The notes: generated from the letters alone by a model not told the origin. Positions 1-21,735 are shown, numbered from the stretch's first letter. The stretch: DNA of 64,000 nt from Primula veris (GCA_963682055.1 OY821749.1:16442631-16506630), one strand, 5' to 3'. Program-made: numbers and translations.

Positions 1-110
1 TATATTTTAATATTTCGGTTTGAATCGGTACCATACCGAACTCACCAAACGAATACCGAAACCGAACAGACTTTCAAAGATCGGTTCGGTTATACCGTAC
101 CGTAATGTCG
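1..110. repeat. ACCGAA-rich low-complexity sequence
   Basis: The first ~110 bases are full of short ACCGAA / CGGTTCGGT units in both orientations. The same kind of sequence forms a longer tract at 34687-35037. It looks like the edge of a degenerate minisatellite or repeat element cut by the window boundary. No coding potential is seen. Confidence 0.5.
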
Positions 111-245
111 TTTACATTTACACAAAATTTCAGCTTCTTTATTAATTTCTTTATAATAACCCTACATTATTATTTTTTATTTTTTTATTATCTTTTAAAA
201 ATCATAACAATATTACGTGCACCACATGATAGTTTATTAATATTA

Positions 246-516
246 TACTATCTCCGTCCCTAAACAAATATCTACTACAAAAAATACATCCAACTTTGAC
301 CATCAAAATTTTCATATCAAAATTACCGAAATGAAAAAATTGAAAATTTCATCATATAGTTCTAATTAGAATTTTTTAAATAGTTGGTCAAAATAACTAT
401 AAACTACGTGATTAATTTTTAAAATAATTTTTTACGACAATCTAAATATGAAAAAATTATCGGTCAAAATTGTACGTAGTTTCATATGAGATATTTGTTT
501 AGGGACGGAGTGAGTA
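246..516. mobile_element. Stowaway-type MITE (Tc1/mariner-derived)
   Basis: A ~271-bp element lies between TA dinucleotides. Its left end (254-273) contains CTCCGTCCCTAAACAAATAT and its right end (491-510) carries the exact reverse complement, with partly matching bases outside that to the flanking TA at each end. A CTCCGTCC-type terminus with a TA target duplication is the Stowaway signature. It encodes no protein. It sits about 220 bp upstream of the TATA box of the receptor kinase gene. Confidence 0.88.
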
Positions 517-736
517 TTAATATAGGAAATTATATGCATTTCTCATATGTGAGGTGAATTTTGTGTTTTCTTAAATTTAGGTAATTTATAGCGTTAGTGA
601 TACATGTCATTTTTTATATCATAATTATTAAATTTTAAAAAAAATATATTTTAAAAAATCGGATGCTCGGACTCCCAAATCTTAACATCAAATTGGGCAA
701 GAATCCTAGTTGAACTAGGCAGTACCATACTAGTAC

Positions 737-743
737 TATAAAA
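737..743 (+). promoter_or_regulatory. TATA box of the receptor kinase gene
   Basis: TATAAAA lies 89 bp before the ATG at 832. It is followed by a pyrimidine-rich leader (about 776-806) typical of plant 5' UTRs. Assignment is by position and motif only. Confidence 0.55.
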
Positions 744-831
744 CTACATAGCACACCAAATCTGAACATAAACTCATTTTCTCCTCTTTTTCCCTCTCTT
801 TCTCCATTGTGAGCTGAGAAATATCCCAAAA

Positions 832-3800
832 ATGACCAATTCACCCCTCAAACTCCTCATCCTCTTCTCTTTACTCCTACCACTTTTAATAGTTTCACAA
901 CAACCCCCCTCATCAGAAATCCAAACACTTCTCACCCTCAAACAGCAAATAGGCAACCCCTCATGGGCCGAATCGTGGTCCACAACGTCATCTCCCTGCG
1001 ACTGGACTGGAATCCTCTGCACCCCAGACAACTCCTCCGTAACCGGACTAAACCTCATAGACAAAAACATCACTCTAGACACCCTCCCGAAAACTTTATG
1101 TGACCTCGAAAACATCACCTATTTGGACCTCTCGTATAACTACCTTTCCGGTTACTTCCCTACTGTTCTCTACAGTTGCTCGAAGCTCGTGTATCTAGAC
1201 ATTTCGCAAAACTCTTTCATCGGCCCTGTCCCTGCTGATGTGGACAAGCTGTCGCCTTTTCTAGAATACATCGATTTCAGCGTGAATTACTTCTCTGGTG
1301 ATGTTCCTCCGGCGATAGCCAAGTTCCCGGAGCTGAAAACGCTTAACCTGTACGCAAATCATTTTAACGGGACTTTTCCTGATGAGATAGGAGACTTGTC
1401 GAAGCTTGAAAATCTCCGTTTGGCTTATAATACGATGTTACCGCCTTGGGAAGTACCCGGGAGCTTTTCGAGGCTGGAAAAGTTGAAGTTTTTGTGGATG
1501 ACCGAGACTAACTTGGTCGGGGGATTACCCCCTAGTCTTTTTTCAAAGATGGGGAGTTTCGAGTTCTTGGATTTGTCGACAAACCACTTAAGTGGGTTGA
1601 TTCCTAGTGGGTTGTTCTTGTTGAAGAATTTGAGTAAGGTTTATCTATACAAGAATCGGTTTTCGGGTGAAATTCCGAGTAGGATCGAGTCTTTAGGGTT
1701 GATCGAATTGGACTTGTCGGCGAATAACTTGACGGGTTCGATACCAAAGGCTTTTGGTGATTTGCAAGATTTGGAGCTTTTGAATTTGCATACTAATAGA
1801 TTAACTGGGAGCGTGCCACTTGGTTTGGGGTCATTGCCAAATTTGAAATTTTTTCGGGTTTTTACGAATAGATTAAATGGAACTATACCATCAGAATTCG
1901 GGCTTTATTCGGAGCTTGATTCTTTTGAAATTGCGGATAATGAGTTCACGGGTGAGTTGCCGGAGAATTTGTGTTCGAAGGGGAAGTTAAGAGGTGTAGT
2001 GGTGTTTTCTAACAATTTTACCGGTAAAGTACCTGAAGATCTCGGAAAATGCGGCACCATGAGGACAATTCAGCTCTTTGGGAACAATTTTTCGGGTGAG
2101 TTACCTTCCGGGGTTTGGACTTTATTTAATTTATCGAGTTTATTAATTAGTAGCAACTCTTTAACGGGTAGTCTCCCGAGAAAATTGGCTTGGAATTTAT
2201 CGAGAATAGAGATGGATAACAACCAGTTTTCAGGTGAGATCCCGAAAGAAATCTCATCTTGGGAAGAGCTAGTTGTTTTTCAAGCCAGTAATAATCAACT
2301 TAAGGGTCAAATTCCCGTGGAATTGACTAGCCTTTCGCAGCTAACCGAACTTTTACTTGATGGGAATTCGTTTTCTGGTGAATTACCGTCGCAGATAATG
2401 TCTTGGAAATCGTTAACGACTCTCAGTCTCGCTAGAAATAATTTATCGGGACCAATTCCTTCGGTGATTGGTTCTTTACCCCATTTGCTAAACCTAGATT
2501 TGTCAGAAAATCGGTTTTTGGGTCAAATTCCATCCGAGTTAGGGAACTTGATACTGACCACTTTGAACTTGTCATCGAATCTACTCACAGGGAAAATTCC
2601 AGATTCGTTTGATAACTTAGCATATGAAAATAGTTTCTTGAACAATTCCAATCTATGTGCCATTAATGCAATTCCAGAGATAAAAAATTGTCGCTTACGG
2701 TCGCAAAAATCAACCGATATATCTTCGACGATCATCGCTTTGATCCTAGCTTTCTCTGTTATGTTCTGTTTAGCCATGGCTTTGTTGACCTTTTTCATGG
2801 TTAAAGACTATAAGCGAAAGAAGTTGAAGCGATATCTAAAAGAATGGAGCTTTACCTCGTTCCAAAGATACGATCTTTTCGATTTCAACAAGCACAAAGA
2901 GCAAATCCTCTTTGGGCTAACCGAGAATAATCTAATAGGAAGTGGTGGGTCGGGGAAAATATACCGTATTCCCCTTGACAACTTCAATGATCATGTAGTT
3001 GTCAAGAAAATTCGTAATAATGAGGAATTAGACGAAAGTCTAGAAAAAGAATTTATAGCTGAAGTCGAAATATTAGGCACAATTAGGCACGCAAATATAG
3101 TGAAACTTTTATGCTGCATTTCGAGAGATGACTCGAAACTACTCGTATATGAGAATATGGAGAACCAAAGCCTAGATAAATGGCTACACGGGAAAGAGAT
3201 GGTTGATCATGTGGCGGCGTTAGACTGGTCATCGCGGCTTAGAATAGCGGTCGGGGCAGCTCAGGGGTTGTGTTATATGCACCATGATTGTTCACCGGCT
3301 ATTATACATAGAGACGTTAAATCGAGTAATATTTTGCTAGATTCAGAGTTTAGGGCTAAGGTTGCAGATTTTGGGTTGGCTAGAATCTTGGCTAAGAAAG
3401 ATGAGCTTAATACCATGTCTAATGTTGCTGGTTCTTTTGGCTACTTTGCTCCTGGTAAGATCATCTTTTGCCCCAACTAAACATAGTATTAAACAAGTAC
3501 TCCATATATTTTGTACTTGTACTTAGATTGCTATAACACGATTATAAGAAGTCACCAATATCGCAACAGATCTAGGCCATTGATGGCAGTGTCATGTATG
3601 TGTACATGTGTGAACACAAGTGAGAGTCGTGAATGTCCATCCAGATCAATCAATGAGTTGGATTTTAAGTACTAACTGAGACTAATTAGCAATTTTTAAA
3701 CTCGAAACTGTATCTAGAGGGTTTTTTTTCCGGAAAAAAAGTAGATTCTATCATCAAAAAATAGTTTGCCGTATTATGGTTCCGTCACTTGTAACAAAGA

Positions 3801-4500
3801 AATGGTAGATTTGTTCATTTACTTGGAAAATTTGGAAATATTAAGCTTGTAAGTTTTGGAACGCAAAGGCACGCCTGGAAAAGTAAGTTTTAGTTTTGTG
3901 CAATTCCACAAAAGATGATAGTATGTTGCCCCGTACGATGAATGGTGGGCTTTAGGGCGTCTTGAAAAAAGAGATTTAATAAATAACTATTTAGAAGTAG
4001 TGAGTAATTATGGCCTAATATCCTAAAAACGATTATTGATTTACCATGTTATTGTGCCCACAGAATATGGTTACACCCAAAAAGTGAACGAAAAGATCGA
4101 CGTCTACAGCTTTGGGGTCGTGCTCTTAGAGCTCACTACGGGACGAGAAGCAAACAACGGAGACGAACACACAAGCCTCGCGGAATGGGCATGGCAACAC
4201 TACGGAGGAAAACAAGGAAAGTCCATTGTCGATGCATTAGATGAGGAGATTAAGGAACCTTCCAATTTAGAAACAATGATAACGGTTTTCAGTTTGGGTC
4301 TCATTTGCACAAACAAAATGCCTTATTCTCGCCCTTCGATGAAAGAGGTTGTTCAAGTGCTGCGAAATTGTTGTCCACTAGAGGGAGCAGCTGCGAAGGG
4401 GAATGACTACGATGTGGTTCCGCTACTTGGTGGACCCAAGTACCTTTCCAGCTATAAAAAGAGTAAGAAAGTGGCCGATAATGTCGTTTTCTTAGTTTAA
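832..4500 (+). CDS. HSL3: LRR receptor-like kinase, HAESA-LIKE 3 type
   Basis: Two exons, 832-3454 and 4064-4500, encode 1019 residues; the 609-bp intron (GT at 3455, AG at 4062-4063) splits the APE codon of the kinase. Reading through the intron gives a false stop at 3480. Visible parts: signal peptide (~1-23), LRR N-terminal cap with paired cysteines (~27-66), about 20 LRRs of the N-L-x-G-x-I-P type, transmembrane helix (~630-657), then a Ser/Thr kinase with P-loop GSGGSG (~703), the VVKK lysine, HRDVKSSN (~826, an RD kinase), DFGLA and APE. From memory of the family, the closest Arabidopsis match is At5g25930 (HSL3/NUT), the plasma-membrane receptor of CTNIP/SCREW peptides; the distinctive NLCA motif before the membrane span and the CCISR motif in the kinase are shared. 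Orthology is inferred; membership of LRR subfamily XI is secure. Confidence 0.87.
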
Positions 4501-6095
4501 GGTACGTATGTATGTGTGTATGTATATACTTGTAAAAGAATAAGTTGCTCAGCAAAATACGGTGCAAAGTGTTAATATTCACTTCATATGTATTCGGACT
4601 CTACTTCAATAATCCGGACATAGAGTAGTCAAGAGCTCTCGAGAGATTTGTAAAATATTGGGCTAGCCATTGTTGTAATCTTTGAAGGTGTATCCATGAT
4701 TGTCGGTAGTATATATTTTGCTATATCCTTGAAATTTCTCTAATACGGAAGCTTTTAGTATATTTTGCCTAAACTCTCTGAAAATAACCCATCACGAATT
4801 TTTACTAAAAAAGAAACAAACTGAAGAAATTCAGTAAATAACGAATATCGAAAACCAAAAAGTACTGTGAATAAGTTTAGAAGATATGATATCAGCATTA
4901 ATTAAACCCAGTTTAGATCTCAAACGTAAACAACTGGCAGTCATCTCGAGGTCTGTCAAAAATCAAAAGTTTAAAAGTTGACAAACTTTTCACTTCTAGT
5001 AGTATTTTTTTCATTAGACATGTTTTTACACTTGGTTTTGCATCGGTGTCTAATGGGTAAAGATATAAACATTGAAAGGAGTTCGGATCAGACAAGTGAC
5101 ATGAATGAGAAGGGTACAGAATCATTTAATAAAGTCAAACGATTGGTACCCTTTTTCTCCTTTTTGTTTTAGTTTTTCAAACTTTTCAACATAGGTGATC
5201 CTTTTATTGCACGCGTTCTTCTAATAATCAAGTAAAGTTAGGAAATACTGTACTACCAATTTGACTAATAATTGTACACCAACCCATTCATAAATCATAA
5301 TCATTGGTATACTATACATTCACAATTAGTTAGGGAACACTCAGTTTCAATCATTCTGGAAGACAAAACATTCATGATATGCCTCAACATTACCCAACTG
5401 TGCTTAAATTACAAAACTCATTTTAATGTTATTTCACGGCTTATTAACTTAGTTTATTCCTTATGAAGAGCTGGCTTGAGAAGCTAGCTGCTTTTACACA
5501 TGTCCTGTAAACTTCCCGATTTTTTCTTTAAAAAAGTACTTATTTAAAGTAAACAGCATTCATGGATTTATGATAACGTAAAACATCCTAAACTCATATA
5601 CCATATTCATCGCCACTTTGGGTTAAAAAAAAAACGAAAATACCAACAAGCAATAGCTCATAGAGAGAGAACAATAATAGTTACAAAAGGTTTTAATATG
5701 AGAGTAAGTCACAATAATCAACAGATAAGTACATGATATCATTGTCAACATTTTTCTTCTGTTTTCTAGTAGATCAAAAAGGAGAAAATAGAAAAGGCTT
5801 TTTACAAGTTTTGCTAATACCAATATACGATATCCAGCATCCATAACGATACCAAATTGTCTCTCTTCCTCTTTTATCTTTTTGACGTTGCTTTCTTGAA
5901 TGTTCTTTCGTCTCCATTTCGAAATGCAAGTTATATCTTCCTCTACCTATCGAAAGATATCAAGAACCACAAAAAATAGCCCCTTAGAGGCCAGCCTCTT
6001 GAGTACCTGGATTGCTGCCTCTGTGCCATACAATGGAGATGAACTTGAAAGCTCTTGTAAATCCAAAATGAAAGCCATAGCCACTTATGATGAAA
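4501..6095. other. Intergenic, two convergent 3' regions
   Basis: This holds the 3' UTR of the receptor kinase (start ~4501) and, from the right, the 3' UTR of the poly(A) polymerase on the minus strand (below 6096). The longest open frames are short, AT-rich and lack recognisable motifs. On the minus strand a frame at about 5940-6085, just past the polymerase stop, is open for ~45 residues. It could be an alternative 3' exon but shows no family match that I recognise. Confidence 0.6.
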
Positions 6096-14557
<8,462 letters not shown>

Positions 14558-14779
14558 CTCCGTAATTACACCAAATTACCAAATAAAACGAAACCCTAGA
14601 ATTTAAATATTATTAAAATATCAAATAACTGACAATAAACTGATAGCTCTGATCGGCGATAGAGAGAGAAAGCGGTTGCGATAATGATTCCTGTAATTTC
14701 ACGAATAAAAAATAAAGCCAATGAATAAAAATTGAAAACAGTTTAATAAGTATATTATAATGATAAATATATATCTTTC

Positions 14780-14815
<36 letters not shown>

Positions 14816-14820
14816 AACCT
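14558..14820 (-). other. 5' UTR of poly(A) polymerase with probable leader intron
   Basis: On the minus strand a donor CAG/GTTTCT at about 14818 and an acceptor TTACAG/GAATC near 14690 could define a ~130-bp leader intron upstream of the ATG at 14557. The donor side contains a (CT)n tract (14791-14817 as GA on the plus strand). This is inferred from splice motifs only. Confidence 0.4.
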
Positions 14821-15672
14821 GAATTGGAAGGGGGTTTGGAGTTTGGTACTTGTTTTTGTATTTTTGGATTAGATATTATTTAAATATGAGTTTGGTTAAA
14901 AATAGGTGTGACAAAAGATTATTTGCGCGTTTACTTATTATAGTAATAGCTGTTTTGGTTATATTTTCCTATTCCTCTTTTAATTCTACTTTCTCTCTCT
15001 CTCTTCAATCAATGTTGTACTATACGTAGTAAAGTAATAATTTACTAATTTTTAAATAACGTCTGAATTTGACACCGCATAATGACGTGTGTATTTCCCA
15101 GTTACAGACTTAATATCATAGTTGTCATATTTGTACTTATTAATCCACAATCTTAAGAAGTACAAATACAATTGAATAAAACATACTAATACGCTCAGTA
15201 TCTTAATATTTATTGACCATAAGTTGTGTCATGTGTGTACCAAAATTTAGTCCATATTTCTTTAAAAAAAAAAATTAGGGGGAGCTTACTATTTTTCATA
15301 AATTCCCAAAGTACTATACTGTTTAAATTAAAAAAAAAAATATACCCAAAAAACTACATATTTGCTTTCAAAAACCCTCAAAAAAAGTAATTATACTGCA
15401 TATTATAGTGGCACGCATCTGCGTAACTTTCGTGTTAATAGTAATGAATAAACCATCTTCGTTACTATTATTCCCTTACAACAGTATTAACATGGAGCCA
15501 AAACTAAAAGCATATTTTGTGACGTTTAGTGGTAAGTATGGTTTGTTAATGTATTCTAATGATTGTATTATAAGTTCTTTTGAAAATTTATTAATTTAAC
15601 TATGATTTCCATAAATATACGTTCTTTTTTTTAAACTTCTCATTCATAAACATACTCGTTGTCATATTCATA

Positions 15673-15708
<36 letters not shown>

Positions 15709-17669
15709 ATTATGCTTTTAATTCACGAGTATTGTCATGCTTTTAATTCACGAATGTCATGCTTTCGGTAAATGAAAATCTTGTGTTCATTAATTAACTA
15801 AGTTATATTCTCTTTTATCTTGATCTGCTCGAACAACACGGTTTTTTCATGTTTCACAGATGAATTTACAAATTAATACGATCCGTTTAAAAAGTTTTCA
15901 TAATCTTTATGTCTCATAAGTTTTTGGTCAAATGATTCTTTTAGTATTAATATTATGGTAAATAAGTGCGTATATAGAAAGACGACGGTCAATCTATCAT
16001 TCGACAAAAACATACTTGTTGTCATATAAATAAAAAAACAAAATTATAATTATGCTCTTAATTCACGAGTGTCATGCTTTCGGTAAATGAAAATTGTGTT
16101 GATTAGCTAAGTTATATTCTCTTTCATCTTGATTAGCCGAATAACACGATTTTTTCATGTTTCACAATTGAATTTACAAGTTAATACGATCCGTTTAAAA
16201 ATTTTCCATAATCTTTCTGTCTCATAAGTTTTTGGTCAAATGACTCTTTTAGTATTAATACTATTACGGTAAATACGTACATAGGACAAGAGGGCGGTCA
16301 ATCTACCATTCGATATTCGGCCAGTATAAATGGAATAGTGCGACACTGCGATTGTGAGAATAGTTAATAAGCTCTGATTGAAATCAGTAAATTATTGTCA
16401 CATAGAAAATGTTTAGCGTATGTATTGATTATAGTGACTTGAAATGATAAATCACACCGTCATAATATGAGTTTTACACGTGATTTCGTATATCTATGAA
16501 TTAAAACACTAGAAATTAGAGTAAATATGAGTTCATACTTTCAAAATATCATTAGTACATATTTGAGGCCTGAGTTCATATACTCTTTTCATCCAAAAAT
16601 TAGCATCAGTACATTAAATCAAGTTTTATTTGGTAAATATGTACACTAAATGAAGATTTGAAATCTTAGTATATGACATCAAGTTTGTTATTAGGACTTT
16701 TATTTCTTGCCAATTAGACCCCTTAACAATTCACTCACAACTGAATCGGACTATAAGATGTGTAGTTACGAACTTTTTTAAAATTATAGTAAACAACTGA
16801 AGAATTGAATGCAACAAAATATAACTTTTATTTCTTTCGAATTGAATACAAACGGACGGTAACTGCTAGTAACTTTTATTAATCTATCTTCTACTTCTAA
16901 TAAAAGAAAAGGGAAATAAATTATGTAGAAACTTGTTTAAGTAAATGTGTGTGATCGCTTTGGATGCATTCTTAATGTAATATGTCTTAGTATTTATAGG
17001 CTAAATTGATAATTTATGAAAAGTTAATAATTCGAAATTAATTAACTTCTCATCGCACCCTCTGTTGACATGTGTCTCATCTCACAATTTCATAGAACGT
17101 TATTCATTGTGACACGTGTCCTCTTATCCTCTTATTTCAACGAAAGTTTTTTTAGTCCATTATTTTAACTTCTCTAAATTAATCCTTTTATAATTAGTAT
17201 CTTACCTCTATCTTACTTTGTAAGATTTATTAATTTATCCCGAAATAAATATGGTGTAAACAAAGTTTATTTGGTAAGCTTGGTATACTAAATCAAGATT
17301 TTGAAAACTCAGTACATTAGGTTGGAATTTTGTATAATCACATAACACTACGGTGTAATTTTCCGGAAACCAAAAATGCAACTGGTGTTCACCACTGTTT
17401 GAACAAGGGAACAACTCTTGGTCATATAAAATCCTATATATGAGAGATATGATCTATTAACAAAGAATTTAAAGTTCCAGATGGTAAGTTGGTAACTTAG
17501 CCGTTATCTTAATAAAAGAACGTAAAGCTCTTAAATCAAATGAACATCGTTAACGACTATTTTCATCAAAGTGAAAGATACACGAGGAAGCCCAACATTC
17601 TTACTCAAGGTTCATCAAATATAGTAGTAGTACGTAAAAACTAGGACAAATCACACTTTTGTTCACAAT
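14821..17669. other. Intergenic AT-rich region
   Basis: Apart from the repeats at 15655-16325 and a long TA microsatellite (about 15677-15711) no gene, RNA gene or complete element is recognised. The few open frames are short and without motifs. The right edge is the 3' flank of the VAN3-binding-like gene. Confidence 0.6.
15655..16325. repeat. Tandem duplication of a ~310-350-bp unit
   Basis: Two copies (about 15655-16010 and 16014-16325) share in order GTTGTCATAT, a TA/A-rich stretch, AATTCACGAGT, GTCATGCTTTCGGTAAATGA, TTTTTTCATGTTTCACA, AATACGATCCGTTTAAAAA and TTTTTGGTCAAATGA. The first copy also has an internal extra AATTCACGA unit and the TA microsatellite. Confidence 0.85.
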
Positions 17670-20600
17670 TCAGAACATATCTCGACAGTTTAGCATATGT
17701 TGGATCCCCTCGATCCACATTTCTTTGTCCCTTTTATTTCTGCATTCAAATTCGATTATTCTGTCTCCGGTTTTTATCCCAAAATAGGCTCTCTGCTCAA
17801 TGCCATCTTCCCACTCTCCCTCGGTCCATGCTAGAATATCCGAGCAAACCCCAGAAACTACACCTGCCATAAAACACGAGTTTTGTTTTAAATAGAATCC
17901 CACCACTTGTACAAGGAAAATCAAGTAATATGGTAGAATCGTTTGTTGCTTACACTTCTTTTTCTTTGTGAAAGTTCCTGCCATGTGTTTGCTTTTCATT
18001 TTGGCTACCACCTGAATACGTTTTGGCTTAATTAGTCTGCTACAAAAAATCTTCAGAGTATACCAGCACAGGATTGTAGATAATCTCTTTAAATAAAAGC
18101 AGGTTGCCTTTTCTCTATATGTATATTGTTTATAATTTTATCAGTAGAGAAATGATTGCTGTCCCGAATACAGTTACACCGAAATCATGTACACCGTGAT
18201 GTGGGATTGAAACAGGATATACTTAGAATTGCATATAAATCCTGGGACCAAAGTGAAATATTGCACTTTGCAGTATCAGTGTTTGGTGTATGCACCTGGG
18301 GTAAACCCCGGTGCAGTGCTCTTTTCAGTAACCTTGATATTCCAAATCTGCCCAACTTGAAAATAAATGGATTTTTTACAGGGTCATGACCCATTCCAAA
18401 ATAACTTTAGGCCAAGTGATGACAATTTCTCACTAGGTAGGTGACGGCTTTAAACTAAGAAAAAAGCAAATAATCGCGTTCATGTAATGAATTTTACCTG
18501 CCAATTTGAGTTAATGTTAAATGAAACCAGCTTCCAGTGTAGATCACCTGTCACAGTTTTAGCAAAATAGTCAACTATGAGATTGCAACAGAATCAGAGC
18601 AAGTTAAATTCATTGTAAGAGAAAACCAATTAAACTAGAATGATTCTTGGTATTGTGTTCAGTCATTTTCAGGAACTCATTTAAAATTTGAACCTATAAC
18701 AATGTTATTTAATCATGATTCCTAAAAGATATAAATTGGACAAGTTTAACAGCTAAACATAATTTTTTAGCTACTTACCTTTTCTAGTACACTTGAGCAA
18801 CTCTCCTCCTCTAGATACAAAGTTCATCGCTATCACGAGATTTGACTCTTTGCCCTCTTCAGAACATTCATCGGCTATAGAAGTAGTTCTACTTCCATGC
18901 CCTCCTTGCAGTCTTGCCTGTAATGTGGCTGCCCCCCTCAGTGCTGCGTAAAGAACCGTGTATTTACATTTGTTTCCAAAAAGTTATACGACATTTTCAC
19001 TTTCTTAACGCGAACTGGTACATAATTTAGTAAAATAACTTCTTTTATTATTCAATAGTTGACCCATTTGTACTGCATTAGATTGTCTATGTGTGAGCTC
19101 ATATACAATTGAACCTTTGTTTCTTTCCCTAGTCTTTTGCCTCTTAGTGTGCTCAATTTGCGTAAACCAACTGATTTCCTTGACTCCGTTTGTTTCGGTT
19201 TAAAATGCTTTCATGTAACATGTTGCATTCCTAAAAGGTCTCTTGCATCATAGACGATGAATCGTAATGTGGTAAATTGTTTACTGGAAAACATTCAAAA
19301 CACAAGACATAAATAATGTCTTAGATGTTACCAAATTTCCGTTGTTTTATCTCAAGAGTTATGAAAAATCTTTAACAAAATGTAACAAGAATTGCTAGTA
19401 TTTTGTTAATAAGGTTGCTAGACCAATTAATCTGTAAACTGCATCTAGTTTGGCTCAAATTTTTGTTCTCCGCATCATAAACAGTGAAGAGTATTGATTG
19501 CAAGAAACAATTTGCAGCAAAGCGGTTTAACATTTAGAAAACATAGCCTAAAGTTTATAAACACAGAAATTCTGTTTTCTAACTGCGCCAGGATAATACT
19601 CGTATTGAAGATTTGAAAAAGATCCAGAAATAAAGCCAAATCACTATAAACATTTACGATGCAAAAAGTAATTAAGCTAAACAGTGATACTCAGAGACTC
19701 ATAATTAGATTATTTAGGTGGCAGTGTGTTCTATAGTTTTTCTTATAATATTCAGCTAATCATTGTAAATAATGGTGACGAAATCCATTGACACCTAACC
19801 GATCTGCGGTTGTATCTACGTTTATAACATTATTCATTTATTAATTATACCCGTAGCGGCTCCAGCAGTGAGTGCCATAACATCCCCGTTAGTCCTAGCA
19901 CTAATCGCCGATCCCACAACAGACAATATCTGTTCATGTTCGGCCCCCATTTCTTCTGCAATCTCTATACAATGTGACGCTACTAGAGCCGCTGCCGATG
20001 CAACCGTAGCCGACGTTCTTGAAGGTGGTGCCGACGCCTTATCCGGTGATGATGTGGCAGTCAGTGCTGCCACGGAGGCGGCAACTCCTGCCACGGATAT
20101 GGCAGCGTGAAGCCTCGCGTTGTGAGTACGTATCTCTTGTTTTTTTCGTTCTTTTTGGTCTTTTAGCCATCTTCCTACAGTCCTTCGCCTAATTATGCTC
20201 CTGTATATATGCTGAAAAAGGAGAAATTTGATAATGTTAAATGAAAAGTTAAAATCAATTTATTGTAGTAAGTTTAAATTTTATTTTACAGCATTTTTCA
20301 GCAACTGCTGGTTAGAAATAAAATCTGGGTTCAGGGCCGAGTTCCTGCAAAAAAGGGTACGTGTCATGTTATGCACTTGTGCTATGATATACTCTTACGG
20401 ATATTGTTGTGATGTGTTTGTTTCTCTATATTTTTTTCAGTTTTACTTTTTACTCTTAAGTAACCATTCTCTTGATAAATCATTTTCATAGCTAAAATCA
20501 GAAACAAGCTGGAAAAAGAAAATAAAAATAAAAATAAAAATAAACTGCAAATCTAATCTAGCTCTTAAAACTGAAAAGGCTTTGGGTTAGGACTAGGAGT

Positions 20601-21610
20601 CCCTTTAATAAGTAAAACCTTGTTATTATCATAGAGAAGAAAAATTAAGAAACTTATCAAGATGTTTATATGGTTGAACTAAACTAATAATCTAGATGTT
20701 TGTGAATAATTTTTTTGACAGTTCCTTACAAATATTTCTGTCAAGGAATACAAATATTTCTGCCAACTAATAATCTCTGTGTATTTCACATTTTTACCTT
20801 GGAAACTTCGCTTCCTCTGGCAGAAACCGGAGGAGGAGGACTATCGGCATTGAACAGAGTTTCAAGTTTCTGCGATACAAATAAAATGTAATGACAAAAG
20901 GGAAAAAGAAAAACATATTTTTCGTTTACTCAGACCAACAATCCTCACAAAATAGGTCATGTCTAAATTTCTCCAACTTTTGCACTTGTTGGGTGGTCCT
21001 AATCGAGTTGCTTTTATGCAATATCTTCATTAAGTTTTGCAGAGGGAGTTTAATTTGTAACTAATAACTATCAAGTATCAACAAGCATTTATCTATCTTT
21101 TTGTACTAAAAGAAAATGAAATCTTACAGTTTCTGTAGAAGGGGCGGAGCTCATGATCGCCTTATCAGCACTCAAAGAAGAGCCAGAAGACGATTTGTTA
21201 ATTAAGTTTGAGGCCAAATGAGTGTGACAAAGAGCTTTAGAAAGTTCCATAGCCGATAAACTCCAAGACCGTGCTAGGAATTCCATTGACTCTGTCGGAG
21301 TTTCCGGTGCATGACAAGTGGCCGCTAGCCACCTCACTGGACCTTCTTCCCCTATGTTTTCAAGCCGACTTGGTGCAGTTTTTAGCCCATATGATCTAGC
21401 AGACACTACAATATCAATAATTGCAACAAATTGTTAGATAATGAGAATTATCTGTATCAATAAAATATCTATTGAACCTATGGTTTATAAACAATTTTCT
21501 TTTCATATTAAGTTATTTGTCATTTGTAAGAAGTTATGGGCTCTAATACAAATCAATAACTTTTTTCACATTAGAAAATGAAAAGCTTTACAAGTTTTGT
21601 AATGCTTACT
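17670..21610 (-). CDS. VAN3-binding protein / FORKED-like family (DUF828 + PH-like)
   Basis: Exons by hand (minus): 21610 (one base), 21405-21128, 20869-20798, 20211-19851, 18943-18779, 18547-18498, 18011-17954, 17863-17670; 393 codons, 392 residues. The N-terminal domain has the hallmark PETPTESMEFLARSWSLSA (residues ~34-52), then a Pro-run (PPPP), TVGRWLKDQKERKK, and HAAISVAGVAASVAAL, all typical of the auxin-canalisation (DUF828) family. The C-terminus is a plant PH-like domain (GDLHWKLVSFNI, VAKMKSKHMAGTFTKKKK, AYFGIKTGDRIIEFEC, MWIEGIQHML). Family members bind the ARF-GAP VAN3 and act in trans-Golgi trafficking of PIN proteins and vein patterning. The start codon is assembled from A at 21610 and TG at 21405-21404; no upstream in-frame ATG exists before a stop. 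The acceptor at 20212 is preferred over one at 20201 because it keeps phase and has a strong pyrimidine tract. Confidence 0.88.
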
Positions 21611-21722
21611 CTCTTTTTTTCCCTGTGACTTCGGTTGCTTCACTCTTTCAGATGGAGATGAAAACAAGACTATTGACCAAGCAAAGTTGGCTAAGAGACT
21701 GAGGATTTGTTAAGATTAAGAA

Positions 21723-21735
21723 GGATATATAAAGA
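21723..21735 (-). promoter_or_regulatory. TATA box of the VAN3-binding-like gene
   Basis: On the minus strand TTTATATATCC lies about 115 bp upstream of the last base of the leader exon (21610). The gap fits a short 5' UTR entirely in exon 1. Motif and position only. Confidence 0.5.

Noticed and set aside
3455..3480. Stop codon ending the receptor kinase at 882 residues
   Set aside because: It lies in an intron; a GT donor at 3455 and AG at 4063 restore the kinase APE motif in phase, so the gene is not truncated.
19868..20110. Alanine-rich 80-residue open frame on the plus strand
   Set aside because: It is antisense to the conserved exon of the VAN3-binding-like gene.
20201..20210. Acceptor TACAG at 20201 for the VAN3-binding-like exon
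   Set aside because: It breaks the reading phase with the preceding exon; the AG at 20213-20212 with a strong pyrimidine tract keeps it.
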